The notes: generated by a model not told the origin, from the letters alone. Shown: positions 35,069-50,091, counted from the first letter of the stretch. The stretch is 64,000 bases of DNA from Wuchereria bancrofti (GCA_005281725.1 SSBO01000003.1:9662797-9726796); one strand, 5' to 3'. A program made the numbers and translations.

Positions 35069-37475
35069 ACGTTTGGTGCATGCAAACACTGAGTAGAAAG
35101 TTTGCAGTGTACAAAAATGTAATATTATTTTTTTTGTTGTGTGTGTGTGTGTGTTTTCTTTTCAGTGTTTCTAATTCGTTTGCAATTTATAAAGTTTGCC
35201 ATTCACCACTAATATATGTATCAAGTTCAGTTTAAAATCTGTATTACTCCTTACTTATTTATTTTTTGTTAATATAATTCGATTAGTTTTATTTTTTTTA
35301 TTTTTGCATTTATTATTTTCAAAACACAATTGATACTTATGATAGGAATGACATGGCTTTTATTATGTTTTATTGTTCAAAATAAAGCAGCTTATTTGCA
35401 TTGGTTAATTTGTAGATTTTTATGTTATATTTATAGATTTTTTTCAAAAAATAAATAATTCAGTTTTCTATAAACACTGCATGTATGAAATATTTTAGAT
35501 TGCTTAAAGTTAATATCCGTTTGTTGTATAAATGTGATGTGTTGCTTTTAATAATTCTGCAACTATTCTTCGTGGTAACCGTTTTCCATGTCAAACAAAA
35601 AAAAAAAAAAAATAGCAAAAAACTTCTCTATATGGTACTTAATTTCTTATAATTTTTGTAAAACCGATGTGAATAACAACAAATGTAGTATTTCTTGAAT
35701 GCAATTAGCTTCTTTTCAACACATTCTATCATTTAATTATCATTGATCAATCAATAGATATTATATTAGTTAAACTATATGTAAATTGATACAAAATCAT
35801 TTATGAATAATGAATGTTTGTTTGAAATGTCAAGGTTACTTCTTTTACGCTTTTCTACATTTATTGCAGAATTCATAATAATCGTACAACTATTCCTTTG
35901 CCAATTATTTATGTACTGAATAGGGAAAATTGGCTAAAAGTTTATGTAGCGGTAAACATTTTATAAAGCCGATGATTTAAGAGAATTAATTTTTTAATAA
36001 TTTAGAAGTTGATAATTTAAACAATTTAAAAGATCAATTGTTGTCAATTCTTGCATCAATATTTCCTGTAATTTTTACAATCCGAAAATGTAGTTTAAAT
36101 TGAAATGAAATGTTTTTCTGCCATTAACAGTGTCATTTTTATGCATTTGCTGTACGTATATATTTATCAAAGTATATATGTTACGAAACACTGTCTTTTG
36201 ATTATCTCTATTCTAATCTTTACTTTAATATCTCTATCCTAATCTTTGTTATTTTTATTTCATACTTCATTTTTTGAATCTTCTTTAAGATAGTATTCTT
36301 TTTTTTTTGCAGATATTGTATTCTAATATTTATTCAATAATCTTGTTTTATGTATTACTTTTTTTTTTCGATGCAGTAAATTTCTTCATTGATATTTGAT
36401 ATCTTTACATTTTCCATTCTTCTAATACACAAATGAGCATTTAAAATAATTTTTTTTAACTTCATTTCTTTACAACTATTTAGTGATATGATATGAAATA
36501 TGATATATACAAAATTTAAAATGTATATGATATTTTGTTAACAATTTTTTCTTTAAAGAATATTTCATTTCATCCTTAACTGAAAACGATAAAGAAAATT
36601 ATTACTGATAATATATTTGTTGAAATTTATCAACGATACGTTGCTTTTAAGTTTTCATCGCTATCAGTTTTGTTTATTTTTTCTCCGTAAACGGTTTGAT
36701 ATTTTAAAAATAAATGCTTTTTTTCTTACTATGTTTTATGTTTTTTTCATTTACAAATGCTTTTTTGCTATTCATTATTTATCGTTATCGTAGTGTTTAT
36801 GTTGCGCAATTTGTACTGTTAACATATGGAATGATTCATCTGATAATTTTAATTTCTTTTTTTGAATTGCACTATGGCTATTTTATGAATCGATTATAAA
36901 TTGTTCCATAAAAAATCATAAAAATTTTTTGATTATCATGACAATTAGTATAATTGGCAAGTTTTGAATGGAATTATCGCTTATGTACGATAATTAAAAT
37001 AGCCTTAAAAAAAAGATTAAATTTGCTGTTTATTTTTACTGTATTAAATTTACTATAGTCTTGCTTCATTTTCTCTTTCTTTTCCTTTTTTTTTGATGAT
37101 AAAAAAGGAATGACTTTGGCAATTTATACTTTACAGCAATGAAGAAATTTCTCAATTTGATAATTTTAGTTTAAGTTATGCATGTGCAGATTAGGATCGA
37201 TTAACATCAACTATTTTGAAAGCAAACGATTAAATTTGAAATTTTTGAAGTATAATAATTATAAAAGAACTGATTTAACCATAAAACTTTTGGAAATTCC
37301 AATCAAAATTCAATTGAAATAATCAATTTAATAAAAAGTTATTGTTAACAAATAAAAATTCCCTTTTTACTAATTTATGAATTTGCTAAAAATTATTTGC
37401 TTCTTGAACAAAAGAAAGAAATAAAGAAAAAAACAAAATACTAAGAATTTCATCACATTAAAAAATACATTTCAG
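35069..37475. other. 3' UTR and intron of phosphatase copy 2
   Basis: This contains the likely polyadenylation signal AATAAA at 35381-35386 for form B. If form C is made, all of it is intron. No separate gene was seen; the open frame at 36714-36899 is hydrophobic and A/T-driven. Confidence 0.45.
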
Positions 37476-37629
37476 TCCCTCTTCCACATCACTACAGTCG
37501 ATATCGATGACCGGTTCCTATTATTCGGCTCATACAAATTTGGATTCATTAATTACAGCAACAAATTCTGCATCATGCGACAATTACAGTGCTCTGTCAT
37601 ATCCAATTATGTCATCTGAAATGATCTAA
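37476..37629 (+). CDS. Alternative last exon C of phosphatase copy 2
   Basis: An AATACATTTCAG acceptor at 37475 accepts the same phase-2 donor at 34534. The open frame of 154 bases encodes a serine/threonine-rich tail (FPSSTSLQSISMTGSYYSAH, then TNLDSLITATNSASCDNYSA and LSYPIMSSEMI) ending in TAA at 37627-37629, for about 400 residues. Its codon usage and composition are clearly richer than the flanking A/T DNA, which supports real coding. Such a tail could carry phosphorylation or tyrosine-type sorting signals (YYSAH, YSAL); that is inference. Confidence 0.6.
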
Positions 37630-40444
37630 GAACTACAATTATCACAGATTCATAGATCAATTATTTATCTTCCAAAATCATTTGCATTTATCTATCTAAT
37701 TTTTATAGTTTTATTTATTTATTAATTTTTTTTTTGCATCAATTTGAGAGAAAAATAATTATAATAGTTCTAGTTTTTTTTTTTTTTTAATTTTCTTCAA
37801 ATTATTTCTGCTATATCATTTAAATTTTAATTAATTTTATCATACATTACAAATACTTTCAATCAAATATCATATATATATATTTAACATAAATACAAAT
37901 TTTAAAATTATAAAACATTCCTACCATTTCTTTTACTGCTATTGCTACTCTGTGCAATTTTTATGAACATTTTAACTTTTGTTTTTTATCTTTTTTTTTT
38001 CACTTTTGTTTTTATTATTTGTTTTCTGGTTGAACATACTTTATACATTTTCTTATCAAAGATATGTATTATCAAATAGTACTATAAGAATCGATTAAAA
38101 AAGATATTAATTTTGTGATATTTTTTATTCATTAAATTCATTCATTTTAACATCTCATCAATTGTTTTTTGAATAAAAAAAAAACGCTATCAAGATTTGA
38201 TTTCATCATTTTTAATCATAAACTAAAAATACTTACAATATTTCTTTTGTATGTTACGTTAAATAAAATGTTAAGTAATTTTTATTTAGCATTTTGTTCG
38301 TATTTTTTTTAAACATATATATTTCAATTTTTATAAATGAAAGGGCTAATTTTGAAATTTCATTAAATTATCATGAAATTTGTCCATTAAATGATGTTAT
38401 CTTTGTCAAAGATTATAGGTTGTTTTGAAAATTTCTACGATATATTTGAAATGAAATATGGTATGTTATATATCAACTATAATCCATGAAATTTTTGGGA
38501 AGAAAAATTTATAAAAAATTTTTGCATGAATTGATAATAAATCGATTATTGCATTAATAAATAAAAAAATTAAACAAACTGAATAGATCCTATTGAAATT
38601 ATATCATTTGTGATATTTGTTAGCTTTTAAAATAATATTTTTTCCTCATCTTTAATCTAATTTGTTTTATCATATGAAATGATAAAGTTAGTATTTGTAT
38701 AACTATGGATAATAAATTCTTTATCATTTTATATTAAATTTCAGCGTCAATTTCTAATATTTCATACTTTAAATCGTAAATTTAATTGTTATGTAATAAT
38801 ATTACCTTTTATGTTTACTATTTGTTATTATTGTTTTCATTTTAAATTAATAATAATACTCACTTGTTAGCTGTTGATGTATTTATTTAATCATTTTACA
38901 AATATTTGATTACCAATTTTGTTAAAAAATTAGATTATGTTTGGTTGAAAAATAGCTGAAAATAAAACTTGAAGAAAAAGTGTTTAATTTCTCCATCTTA
39001 CAATTTGTTTATATACAATGTTTGTTTTGTTTTTTTTTTTTTTTTAATTTTATGTATTTAATAACAGGAGAGAGAGTGGGGGAGAGGAATTTTCATTTTT
39101 TTTTTCTTACATATTTTTAGAATAAACAGCAATTAATTAATTGGATGTGATTATGTAAAAAAAATGTCGCACTTTTTGTTTTCCACTAAAAAAAGTAATT
39201 ATTAATCAAAATATTTACAAAATAATCATAGTTCTCTCAAAATAATTCATTCTATTTATTATTATCTCAAGAATTTCTGAATTATACATTTCATAATTAC
39301 TAAACTTTTCTTTAATATTACTTTTTATTTTATTAGATTTACAAAACAGATAAATTTTTTGATAACATTAAAATCGATAGTTAATTCTACAAAATGTCAA
39401 CTATATTTTATTTTTATTATAGGTAAATTCAGAATTTTAAAGAATGCAAATATGCAATCGCTGAAAGTTTGATATTTGATGATAATGATGATAATGATAA
39501 CAATAATAATGAATGGTAATTATAATGATAATAAATGATGATAATACACTAAAAATCATTTGGAAAATGTTAGTGAAAAAGTGAAATAGAGGAAAACAAG
39601 AATGAAAATTTATGATAGTTTTAAAACATTTTTGTTTTGATTTGTCATTTATTCGTTAAAATATAAAAAAAAGAAAAAAGTGAAAGAAAGGAAATAAAAA
39701 GAGAAAAATATATTATTGTTTGATATAAAATGAAAGAAATTATTTTCCTTTCTGCCATGGATTTTTGTATTCTATTTTTATTGTCTGAACGAATAAATTT
39801 TTGAAATGTGAAAAATTTTCATTTCTTTGTTAACGAAATTTTAAAACTAACAAAATTTGATAAATTTTTTTAAAATAGGATGAAATTTCATCGATTTTAT
39901 TAATATTATATACAAATGCTTATCATTGATAATTAGCATGAATGCTATAAAATGTATTAATTACATTTTAATTTTATCCTTTATTGGGCAAAAAAGAAAA
40001 AATTGAAAAAAAAAAATACGAAATATGCAAAAATAATACGAATAAAAAAAACAGTGAATGTAATGTAAAATTTATCATTTTTTGTTTTTTCTTACACAAA
40101 AAAGTTTTCTTTGCATTATTTTTACATTTGATTTATAACTTGTATGTGTTTAATTTAATTTAAAATTCAAATTTGTTATATGAAATGACAAATAATTAAT
40201 TCGATAATATATTTTATTTGCAATATATTTGATAAATAATTTGCTGCAATTCTTATAATCAATGCTTATTATATGCTTATGCATATATCATTTCTATGCA
40301 TCTAATTAGCATTAATTACTGCGATAGATATTTGGTTTTGAATGGCGAAGCTAATAATTTGTAGTTTATAGAAAGTATTACATTAAATTATTATTAAATG
40401 TTTTGCAAATTATTGCACTGCATAAAAAGCTTTATCGAATACAA

Positions 40445-40481
<37 letters not shown>
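40445..40481. repeat. ATT microsatellite
   Basis: About a dozen near-perfect ATT units in a row. Confidence 0.95.
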
Positions 40482-42519
40482 GCATTAGTATTATCATTAT
40501 TTATACTAAATTTCTGAAGGAATTATCCAATAGAATAATTGTCAACAATCATTATGTGATAAAATAATCATATTAATTAGAAATAAGTTTACAATGAAAT
40601 TTAATAATAGTAATTAATTAATTAATTAATAATAATAGTGATTTATTGAACAGTTGTTTTACAAAAGATAATTAATAGATGATACATTTGCACTCATTTT
40701 TTCACTCCAACATATTGCATGTTCCATTTTTATGCAAATTACAAAAAGAAAATTAAGTAGGCAAACAGAAGAAATTTCAAAGCAAAAGGAAAGAAATTTA
40801 AATTTTTCTTTCTATAAATCATTCCAAAAAATTCACATGTATAATTTATCCATGATATTGTTGAAAAAAGCATTATTAAATAATAAAAATAGAAACATAA
40901 AATTATATACATTTATTGATATCAGTGAAATGTTAAAAATTGAAGTAAAAATCTCTGTTTAAAATTTTACTATTCAACTTTGAAAATTGAAAAAATAACA
41001 TATGATTAATTTACTAATACATACATATGATTTCTAATACTTAGCTGAAATAATTAATTAAAAAAGATTTTTTTTACTCGTATAAATGAAAATGTTTAAT
41101 TCATTTGAACAAATATGAATTTCAAATTTTTTTTTTTTTGATTAATTCGTTGAAAAATTGTTAAAATCTTGATTATTTCAATATTTTAGATTGAAATAAT
41201 ATTTGAAAAATGTGAGTACCATAAAAGTAATGTGAATGAAAAGAAATTTTAAATGGCTGATAATTTTATAGATATGCAAATATTTCATGCCTTTTTCATA
41301 TTTTTCTTTTATCATCTCCTCCCTCTCTCTATCCGTCTCCGTCTCTCTTTCTTTTGTATGAAGTATTTTAAATTTATATATATTTAATTATATAATTGCA
41401 ATATTTTTAAATCGAAAGTTATTATTATTATTCTTTTCTTTTTTGAATAACACATTTTTGTTTTTATCAAACGTCATATAGTATCTGTTATTTAAAATGT
41501 TGACCTAATTTATCACTTGTAATTTATTTTAATATTTAATTCTATAATTAAATGAAATTTTAGAAGTTTAATTTCATTTTTCGTACTTGCTTTTTTTGCT
41601 CTAATACTATATAATTTTTTTTTTTTTGATCAAATTACATAAAAATTAAAGGTTCATTTCTAATCGTTTTACATCAAAATTAAAATTTATTTTATTCTTT
41701 TCTTATCATTTTTTCGCTTTTGCCACAAACAATTAGATAAAATACTAATTAATGCGTATAATATAATAATGAAATTGCATAGAAATTATCAATTATTATT
41801 ATTATTAATTAAATACATTACAGCAGAAAATAAAAATTTATACATATGGCAATAATTTCATTTGCTGTTTCAAAATAAAACAGCAAAAATTAGCAAATGA
41901 CCATCTCTGTATTATTTTTCACTTTACGAATTTTTAATCTGAAATTACGTGGAAATTAAATTTCAAAATAAACAATAATGAATATTTCGTGTGTAATTAT
42001 TTAATTAAATTACTGTTATGGTAATAATAAAAATAATAATAAAGAATATTATCCAAGTAAATAAGTAAGTCAAAATACATATACAACAATAACAATTTTA
42101 AATTCACTAACTTTTTAAAAACAATATGCCGGTGTATCATTTCTTTTTGTTTGTTCAAAATATTAAAAGTCATTTTTTATACAAAAAAAAGTGAAATATT
42201 TCATACTTACCACAAACTAATTAATTAAATCAAGTTGCTAAAAAATTTATCAATAAATATTGATCTTTTTTTTTCTTGCACATTTGATAAATGGCAAATT
42301 GTGAAAAGGATTGCTTCATTGTTGCGTAAACAATCACCAAAATGTGTCATTTAACTTAGTTTTCCTTAATTTTAACCTACTCTCATTTCTATTCAATTTT
42401 GTTTTGTTTTCTTTTTTTTTTTTTTTTTTTTTTTTTTGAGAAAGGTATTTACGAATTAATATAAAATTTAAAAAACTTTAGAAAACTACAAAATAATTTC
42501 CTATTTTCATTTTCTTCTT

Positions 42520-42712
42520 TCTATCTTTCTCCTTGTCTCTTTTCCTTCCTTCCTCTCTCTCTCTCTCTCTTTTGAAATGTTGTAGTTTTATTAGCTATCG
42601 TAAATCATTCATATTGTTAGTGTTTATTTACGTCTCTCTCCCCCTCTCTCTCTTACTCCCTCTCTCTCTTTCTCCGTCCCCCTCTCTCTATCTCTCTCTT
42701 TTCTTTTTTTCT
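42520..42712. repeat. Polypyrimidine (CT-rich) tract
   Basis: Two CTCTCT-type blocks with CCCC interruptions, separated by about 50 bases of ordinary sequence. The strand is almost pure pyrimidine within each block. The open frame here only reflects the run. Confidence 0.85.
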
Positions 42713-43539
42713 CCAATCAGTTATCTGCGTATTTCTTTGACCATTGATTGAAATGTATTATGTTTTTAAATGGATAAACACTTTTGCAAGTTTCAAAGGA
42801 AAACAAATATGTAAACAATTTTTATAATATTTCTAATCAACTTCAATTACTTCAATTTTCAATAAACATACTTATCTAATAAACACTTTAGTCATTTTTA
42901 AATTCACTTCAACCAAACAAATTGGTTTTATTTTTCTTTTTGCTGCGTTATTAAAATTTTATAGTTCAAAAATTTTTAAAATATTATTAACAAAACAAAT
43001 ATTATGTGAAATGATTAATACATACTTTAAAATTTTAGTGCTATTATTTAATTCAAAAAAAAACCCTTTTTTTTATTTCAATGAGGATGAAGATATAATC
43101 TTGATAATAATATGCAAATTTAAATATTTTTTTTAAACAATTATTGATTTTGTTAGGATAGAATATCCGTTGATCAAAGAGACATAAAATAAGCGTTTAG
43201 ACAAATTATTTTTTTCTTTTTAGAAAGAGATCGAATTTTATGTAATCAATAAAAAAGAGAAATGAAAATGATCCAAGTTAATTTCCAAATATTATAGCAA
43301 ATATAGCGACAACTCTTCACAAATTTCAAATTTTAATTTTTTTTTTCATCTTACAATTATTAAAATTAATGAATTATTAGATTAAATATGGTAATGAAAA
43401 TATTAAGTGTTGTTTGTTAAACTATAATAGGTGATTGATAAGAGAAACATTAATTAGTGAATGGAGTAAATAACATCGAAGTATATCTTTTCATCATTAA
43501 TTTTAAATTAATTAATTAAATACGAAGTGAATGGTTGAA

Positions 43540-43650
43540 AATGAAAATAATTAAAATGCTTTTTATACATAAATAATTAGGAATGCTTTTTTAAATTAAA
43601 ATTAAAATGTTTTTTTTGTATGGGAATAATTAAAATGCTTTTTATATTGA
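43540..43650. repeat. Short imperfect tandem repeat
   Basis: AATAATTAAAATGCTTTTTATA occurs near 43546 and 43626, with a diverged relative (AATAATTAGGAATGCTTTTTTA) between them. Confidence 0.6.
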
Positions 43651-45028
43651 AAATTGTGAAACTTTATTTGATCAAAATTAATTTTAAAATATTTATTTCA
43701 TAATTTAAGATGTATAAAAGAATTAAATAGCGCGAAGTTAAAATGTAAACTTAGAGATGATAATATGCTACTACCAACTTTAGCAATTTTGTTGTAATAT
43801 TAGCTGTCCAATGATAGAATTCATAAATAAACAATTTAAATTTCGGTTTTGACCTTTCTTTTGTTATAATTATTGCTTGTTTATTTTTATATTAATTGGT
43901 TATTTATTTAATATTTTTAATGATTTATTAATATTTGTAAAGATGTGTTATATTATTATGTATGTTCGAAAATCAAAAATCAAATATGCAAATTTAGGTA
44001 ATGTTTTTTGCTATTTCTTTTCATTTATGATGAATGATAATGAAATGATCAAAACTATCAATTAATTTAATATCTTATTCAAATTTTTAATTATTCTAAA
44101 TGTTTCTATCGCGTGTTTTTACCGCAATATTTTTATCACAGTTTTTGCAAAAATTTTTTTATAGGTAAAAACTATATCGATTTTACATTTTTGGATATCA
44201 TCATGGGTTTCTATTTATTATTTTAAAGAGTTGTTTTTTTTTTCATTTATTTGGTTATTCATTTATTTAGTTTTGATATTTAATACATTATTCTTTCATT
44301 GTTCAATTATTTAATTTCATTAATACATTATGTTTATTTAATACATTAATACATTATTCATATTATTCGGAACACTTTTTTTTATTTTTTATTAACAAAT
44401 TTAATCCCTTTTCACATTATTTATTGTTAATAAATTTTTTTTAGCACAATTTCTTTTTTTGATTAAAATGTATTTTTAATTCAAGAATTTTTAATGTAAA
44501 ATAAATATAATTAATAATGAATCAACAAATATATTGTTATATATTATATTATTTTGCTATATATTATATGTATACAAATGTTAATTTGAAGTTTGACCAT
44601 TGCTTCTTTTCTTTTTTTTTTTGCTCGACGAAATTATTTTGTAAAATAATTTATTTGTATAAGAAGACAAAGTAATTAATATTAATTGTCGTTTTGCTTT
44701 CTTCTTTGCTGTTTGTTTATTAGTAATGTTTAAAATTAGACGAAAAAAAAAATAAAAGTCTTTTGAAAAATTAGCGAAAGAAAAATGATTGTAAAATTAG
44801 CAAATAATATATTAAAAGGAAATGAAACGACATTTTACACAATTTTCGAAATATTTTCTGTTTAGCATCAAAAATGTATCATTTGGATTGTGTAACGATG
44901 ATGATTCTTTAAAAGTGAAACTATTGCGTTTTGTTCTGTTTGCTGCCGTTTTGTTGTTTACCTCTCCAATGCTTCATTTTATTGTTTAATTATTTTTTCA
45001 TTATTATTTATTTATTTATTTATTTATT

Positions 45029-45172
45029 NNNNNNNNNNNNNNNNNNNNNNNNNNNNNNNNNNNNNNNNNNNNNNNNNNNNNNNNNNNNNNNNNNNNNNNN
45101 NNNNNNNNNNNNNNNNNNNNNNNNNNNNNNNNNNNNNNNNNNNNNNNNNNNNNNNNNNNNNNNNNNNNNNNN
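45029..45172. other. Assembly gap (144 N)
   Basis: The run is flanked by TTTATTTATT on the left and a poly-A run on the right; low complexity probably broke the assembly. Confidence 0.99.
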
Positions 45173-47229
45173 AAAAAAAAAAAAACGAATTGCTACGAAT
45201 TCTCTTTTTATTTAAATTTTTTGTTTACTTATTTCATTCTATAATTTAAATATGATTAATTTTTACTTTCATGCGCAAAAATAAAATGACCAAAACAATT
45301 GGAATTTATTAGTGATGAAAATACTTATCATTGTATGATATTATTGTTATCACTATTGACTTGTTTACGTCTTTACATTAATGCAATTAGCTAGTATCAT
45401 TTATCAAACAGAATATGCTGCTATTAGTTCATTTGTGAATGTTTGGGTGATTTTTCGAAGTTGTAAAATGAAAAAGTCATCTTTTATTGATTATCATTAT
45501 CAACAAGTGATATCAGCGGAAAAAAAAGAAAAAAAACCGGAAGAAAGAAAAGAGAAATGAAAAAAGAAACGAAATGATACGAATAACAGTGTTATTGATC
45601 ATATATTTACGTATTTTTGCAACAATATTGTCATATAATTTTAAATATATTTAAAGATAAGTTGAAATTTATTTAATAATAGAATTTCATTCAATCATTT
45701 TTACTTAAAATTTATAAAAAAATACGAATACCAAACACGAATACCTAAATATAATCAGATGAAATATTTAATTATATTTCAAAAGATATATGACTAAATT
45801 TTAGTTTAAAAAAAAAACAAACAAAAAACAACAACAAAAAATGAAACAAATTAATCGAATTTATGTTGAAGTATCCATAAACGCAAAATCTTAAAGTCAA
45901 ATATAAACCGGTTAAATAGGAATGTTTTTTTTTTTCTTTCTCTTTTCTTGCTGTTTAAACTTTGAAAAATAGAAATGGAAAAGAGAGGAACAAACAAACA
46001 AGCAAATTAGAGTGAAAACCGGTATCAAATATCAAAAAATCGAATAAAATAATAATACCTTACCTTTTTCATCATCCGTCAAATTTTTGCAATTAAAATT
46101 TTCGCTACTTTTTCAAATCAATCAGTTAGTTTTATTTTTTTTTATTTGCGTTCTATTCACAAACACAATTACACTTCATATATTCCATTGTCTTCGTAAA
46201 ATTATCATAATTTAATTTTTTTAATTGAAATTAAAAAATAATATAAATCGTAAAATATATTGAAAATTGTTTGATAATTTCCAGTAGACAAATTATAATG
46301 CATAATATAGATAAACTCAATTAATTTGAATTAATAACTCGAAATTTTTTTGTAAGGAATAATTTTTTGCATTTTATTTGATTTTAATCATAAACTAAAG
46401 TTGGTAATGTTTTTTTTCTTTTTATTTTTTTTTATTTAATTAACAAGTGACATATTAACATTTCTTTGAATATCTTAGTAATTTAGGTGGAATTTGATAT
46501 TTAAATTATGCATATTTTTAATTACTATTTACTAATTTCATTATTTCTTATCTAAGTTCCTTCCATTGGTTTGTACTTTTTTTGCTGTTTTTCTTTTTTA
46601 TTTTTAGCTTAGAGTTTTTTATCATTTTTATAGCAAATACTGATTACTTTCTTCTTCCTTTAAACTGGATGGAAAAATTGTTTACTTTTCTTTTACTCAA
46701 AAACTTCATGTGATTGGAATCAATTTATGATAAATATTTTTAACACACTTATATTTCTCTTATCAGTAATTTATTTTGCATCATTTCAAGATAAACATTA
46801 AAAAGGTGAATAAACAATCAAATTTAATATTTCATTTGTAGAGCAAGAAAAAAGTGAATGAAGTAAAAAAGAAGATAGAAAATGGAGCATTGGAAAATTA
46901 AATTGAAATCAATTTATCAAATTTTTAATGGATTACGATGATAATTATAATTTTTTTTCCATCAATTATCGCTTAGAAATAATAAATAAATCAAGTGATA
47001 TGAAAAAAAAAATTTATTGAAATTTAACTCAGTCTTTTTTTTCTTTCATTGAAGTCTTTTTTTTAATTTCTGAAATAAATCTAACTATTCCTATTATTTA
47101 ATAATATTTTTGAAAAGTATTTATAATGCTAAACATTTTTATTTTCAGTAATTTTATTTTTCTTCGTTCAGTTTTTTTTTTTTTTTTTTGTGGTTTATTC
47201 TATTTTAGTTTTCATTTTTTTTAAAGGAA

Positions 47230-47536
47230 AGAAAAAAAATTAAAATTATTAAAACAAAAACATGTTTCTGCTTTTTTTCTTTTTTGTCGACAATTTTTGA
47301 AAATCTTTTTTTCGTTCATTTATTTATTTTATTTTATTTTGTAATTATTGCAATAATACACAAAATAATTGTTATTAATATNNNAGAAAAAAAATTAAAA
47401 TTATTAAAACAAAAACATGTTTCTGCTTTTTTTCTTTTTTGTCGACAATTTTTGAAAATCTTTTTTTCGTTCATTTATTTATTTTATTTTATTTTGTAAT
47501 TATTGCAATAATACACAAAATAATTGTTATTAATAT
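47230..47536. repeat. 152-bp exact duplication around an N run
   Basis: 47230-47381 is identical to 47385-47536, separated only by three Ns. Likely the same contig end printed twice. Confidence 0.9.
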
Positions 47537-49027
47537 AATTATGTGTTAAATGATTTTGAAGTTATTTTACGTTATTTTATATAAATTATTGAATATTATT
47601 ATTTATGTAAATGAACAGAAACAGTTGTTACGTGCGTGTAACAACTGCGTGTAATACGTGAAAGATGAAATGCTAATTTTATTCACCTTTAAAACTAACA
47701 TAAATTACTGGTAGAATGTAAACAAATAATTAGACAAATTGCTAGCAAGTATACTTACTCATTATCGATTTTTCATTATCGATTATCGATTTTTCATTAT
47801 CAATTTCTTGCATATGAAAGAAAAAACTTTCTTCATCCAATAAAAAATATTATTTATTGTATGAGTGAAAGTAATATAGCTATTAACATATAAATCAACA
47901 ATTTTGTTAGCAATTTTAAAATGTGAATGATTAATTTTAATTGAACTGCTAATGAAATTATCATTTTATCATATTATATCACTTACTTAATTAATTCAAT
48001 CTTATTTCTCAAATGATTACTTTACTTTTACTTTTACACAATATCGTAGCAAAAATTTAAATGATGATAATTGAAAAAAATAAATGAAATGGGACGAAAA
48101 ATTGATAATTTCCAAAAATGAATCATCAATACATTATCATTTTTTTTTCTCTCTCCCATTTATAACACAATGAATCATCAATAAAAAATGGAATAACAAT
48201 AATATTCATTTAAATAATAATTCATGGTTAATAATTATTTTAGATATGATCAAATGATCTATTGATTTATTTATCTTCATATGATTTAAAATTTGATCAA
48301 ATATATTATCACTCACTTTTTTTCCAATTTTGTCTTTTTTATTCTTTTTTTTTTTAAAAAACAAAGTCCCTAAATTACTTAGATTAGAATTTGGAGTAGA
48401 AATATTGTTAAGTTAAATTAACTTGGACTTTCATTCAATAATAAATGTTACATAGCGATATGCTATGATAATTAAGCGCTATACGTTAAAATATTACGTT
48501 CAGTGAACGTGTTACGTGCAAATATTACTGATCCATTATTTGTTGAAAATGTTTGTAATATAGAAATATTATGTATAATAATAGTTATATCAACAGTAAA
48601 TCTTGTTCTAATCATCATTGTTATCACTATCACCATCATTATCACCATCATATCACCATAACATTTATCGTCTTTATTATGCTTTTTTTTCATATTTTTT
48701 TTCTCTAAATAAATTTTTAGCTTCGATTATACAAAATATTTGTTTACACTTTTTGCTTTTATGTGTCATAAAAAAAAGAAATGAAGAAAAAGGGACTTTT
48801 TCTTTTCCTTGATTGCATCACCAATGAAAATAATATCTGTTTATCAAAAATATTTTTTAAATTTGTTTATTTTGAATTGTTAGTTATTGACTTATTTGAT
48901 GATTTCATATTAATCGAAAATATGATTTAATAGTGAAATATAACATTATGGGCTTAAAAAAAAACTATTAAAATGTCTTCTTTTTTTTTTTTCAAACTCT
49001 TCGATAAAAATATCAAACGTTAAAATT

Positions 49028-49350
49028 TTTTCATTTTTCTCTCTTTCTTTCTCTCATTTTATCATTCTTTTTTTTGAATAAATTTTAATTTAAAAATATG
49101 TTAAAATTTCACAAATTTTTTCTTCTAAAAATTGAACTTATACTGTAATATATTTAAAAATGCTTAAGAAAGAATTTGAATTATTTGANTTTTCATTTTT
49201 CTCTCTTTCTTTCTCTCATTTTATCATTCTTTTTTTTGAATAAATTTTAATTTAAAAATATGTTAAAATTTCACAAATTTTTTCTTCTAAAAATTGAACT
49301 TATACTGTAATATATTTAAAAATGCTTAAGAAAGAATTTGAATTATTTGA
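49028..49350. repeat. 161-bp exact duplication around one N
   Basis: 49028-49188 is repeated exactly at 49190-49350 with a single N between. Likely an unmerged overlap. Confidence 0.9.
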
Positions 49351-50079
49351 ATTAAAAAAAAAATAAGAAATTTTTTTCTTAATTTTTAGAAACTTTATCT
49401 TCTGATAAATCATTTTTGGTGTCTTTTTTCCTCCTACAAAATTATTTTAGAATTCTGATACAGTAATGAAAAGTTTACGGACATATGTTAAAAAAAAGTT
49501 AGTGTAAAGTAAAGTTATACATTTAAATAATTTAATTGTATAGGAATTATTTAAACACAAAACATTTTTTTTTTTAGAAACTTAAATTATTAAAGAAATT
49601 TAACAAAAAAAAAGTCCATAGCATTACTTAATGATATTTTGCTTAACATAAATGTATAAAAAATTTAGTTTATGAAATAATTTTCCGGAATGAATTATTA
49701 ATTTGTAAGCTATTCCAGAATGATTTCCTGATAACATTCAGCTAATTCAAATCAAAACATTCCGGTTCTTGTGCAATTTACTGTTAAAAAATTTATTTCT
49801 ATGATTTAAAAAAAAAAAAAAAACAAACGGATATCACATAAAAATTTTTCATACTTAAATTAATCTTTCTAAGTTTTCCAAACAATTACTGGAAAATGAT
49901 TGTTTTTTTCCCTTTTTTTTTTTAGCAAATTTTGAAATCACAAATGTGAAATAATTTAATATTCTCTTTTTTTTAAATGATTATAAGGAAAAAAAAAATT
50001 AGATAAAAATTAATTTTAATTGCGTGAAATGAGTGATAATTTAAAATTTTGAATTGAAATATTAATTTTAATAAGAATT

Positions 50080-50091
50080 ATGTATTTCAGT
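50080..50091 (+). promoter_or_regulatory. Putative spliced-leader acceptor of the galectin gene
   Basis: TTATGTATTTCAG ends at 50090, 60 bases before the proposed ATG at 50151. It has strong nematode acceptor form and no upstream coding exon was seen. Confidence 0.5.

Larger units (their letters stand above)
37630..50089. other. 12.5 kb without a recognised gene
   Basis: I found no exon with family similarity on either strand. The stretch holds homopolymer runs, an ATT microsatellite (40445-40481), CT-rich tracts (41320-41350, 42520-42710), small A/T tandem repeats near 43.5-43.66 kb, a 144-base N gap, and two small gaps with duplicated flanks at 47.38 and 49.19 kb. It may contain distal regulatory DNA or RNA genes that I cannot see by eye. 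Confidence 0.45.

Noticed and set aside
36714..36899. Hydrophobic 61-residue open frame
   Set aside because: It lies in a 3' UTR or intron of the phosphatase gene; T-rich DNA gives phenylalanine/leucine-rich frames by chance.
42533..42751. Serine/leucine/proline open frame
   Set aside because: It is a translation of CT microsatellite runs.
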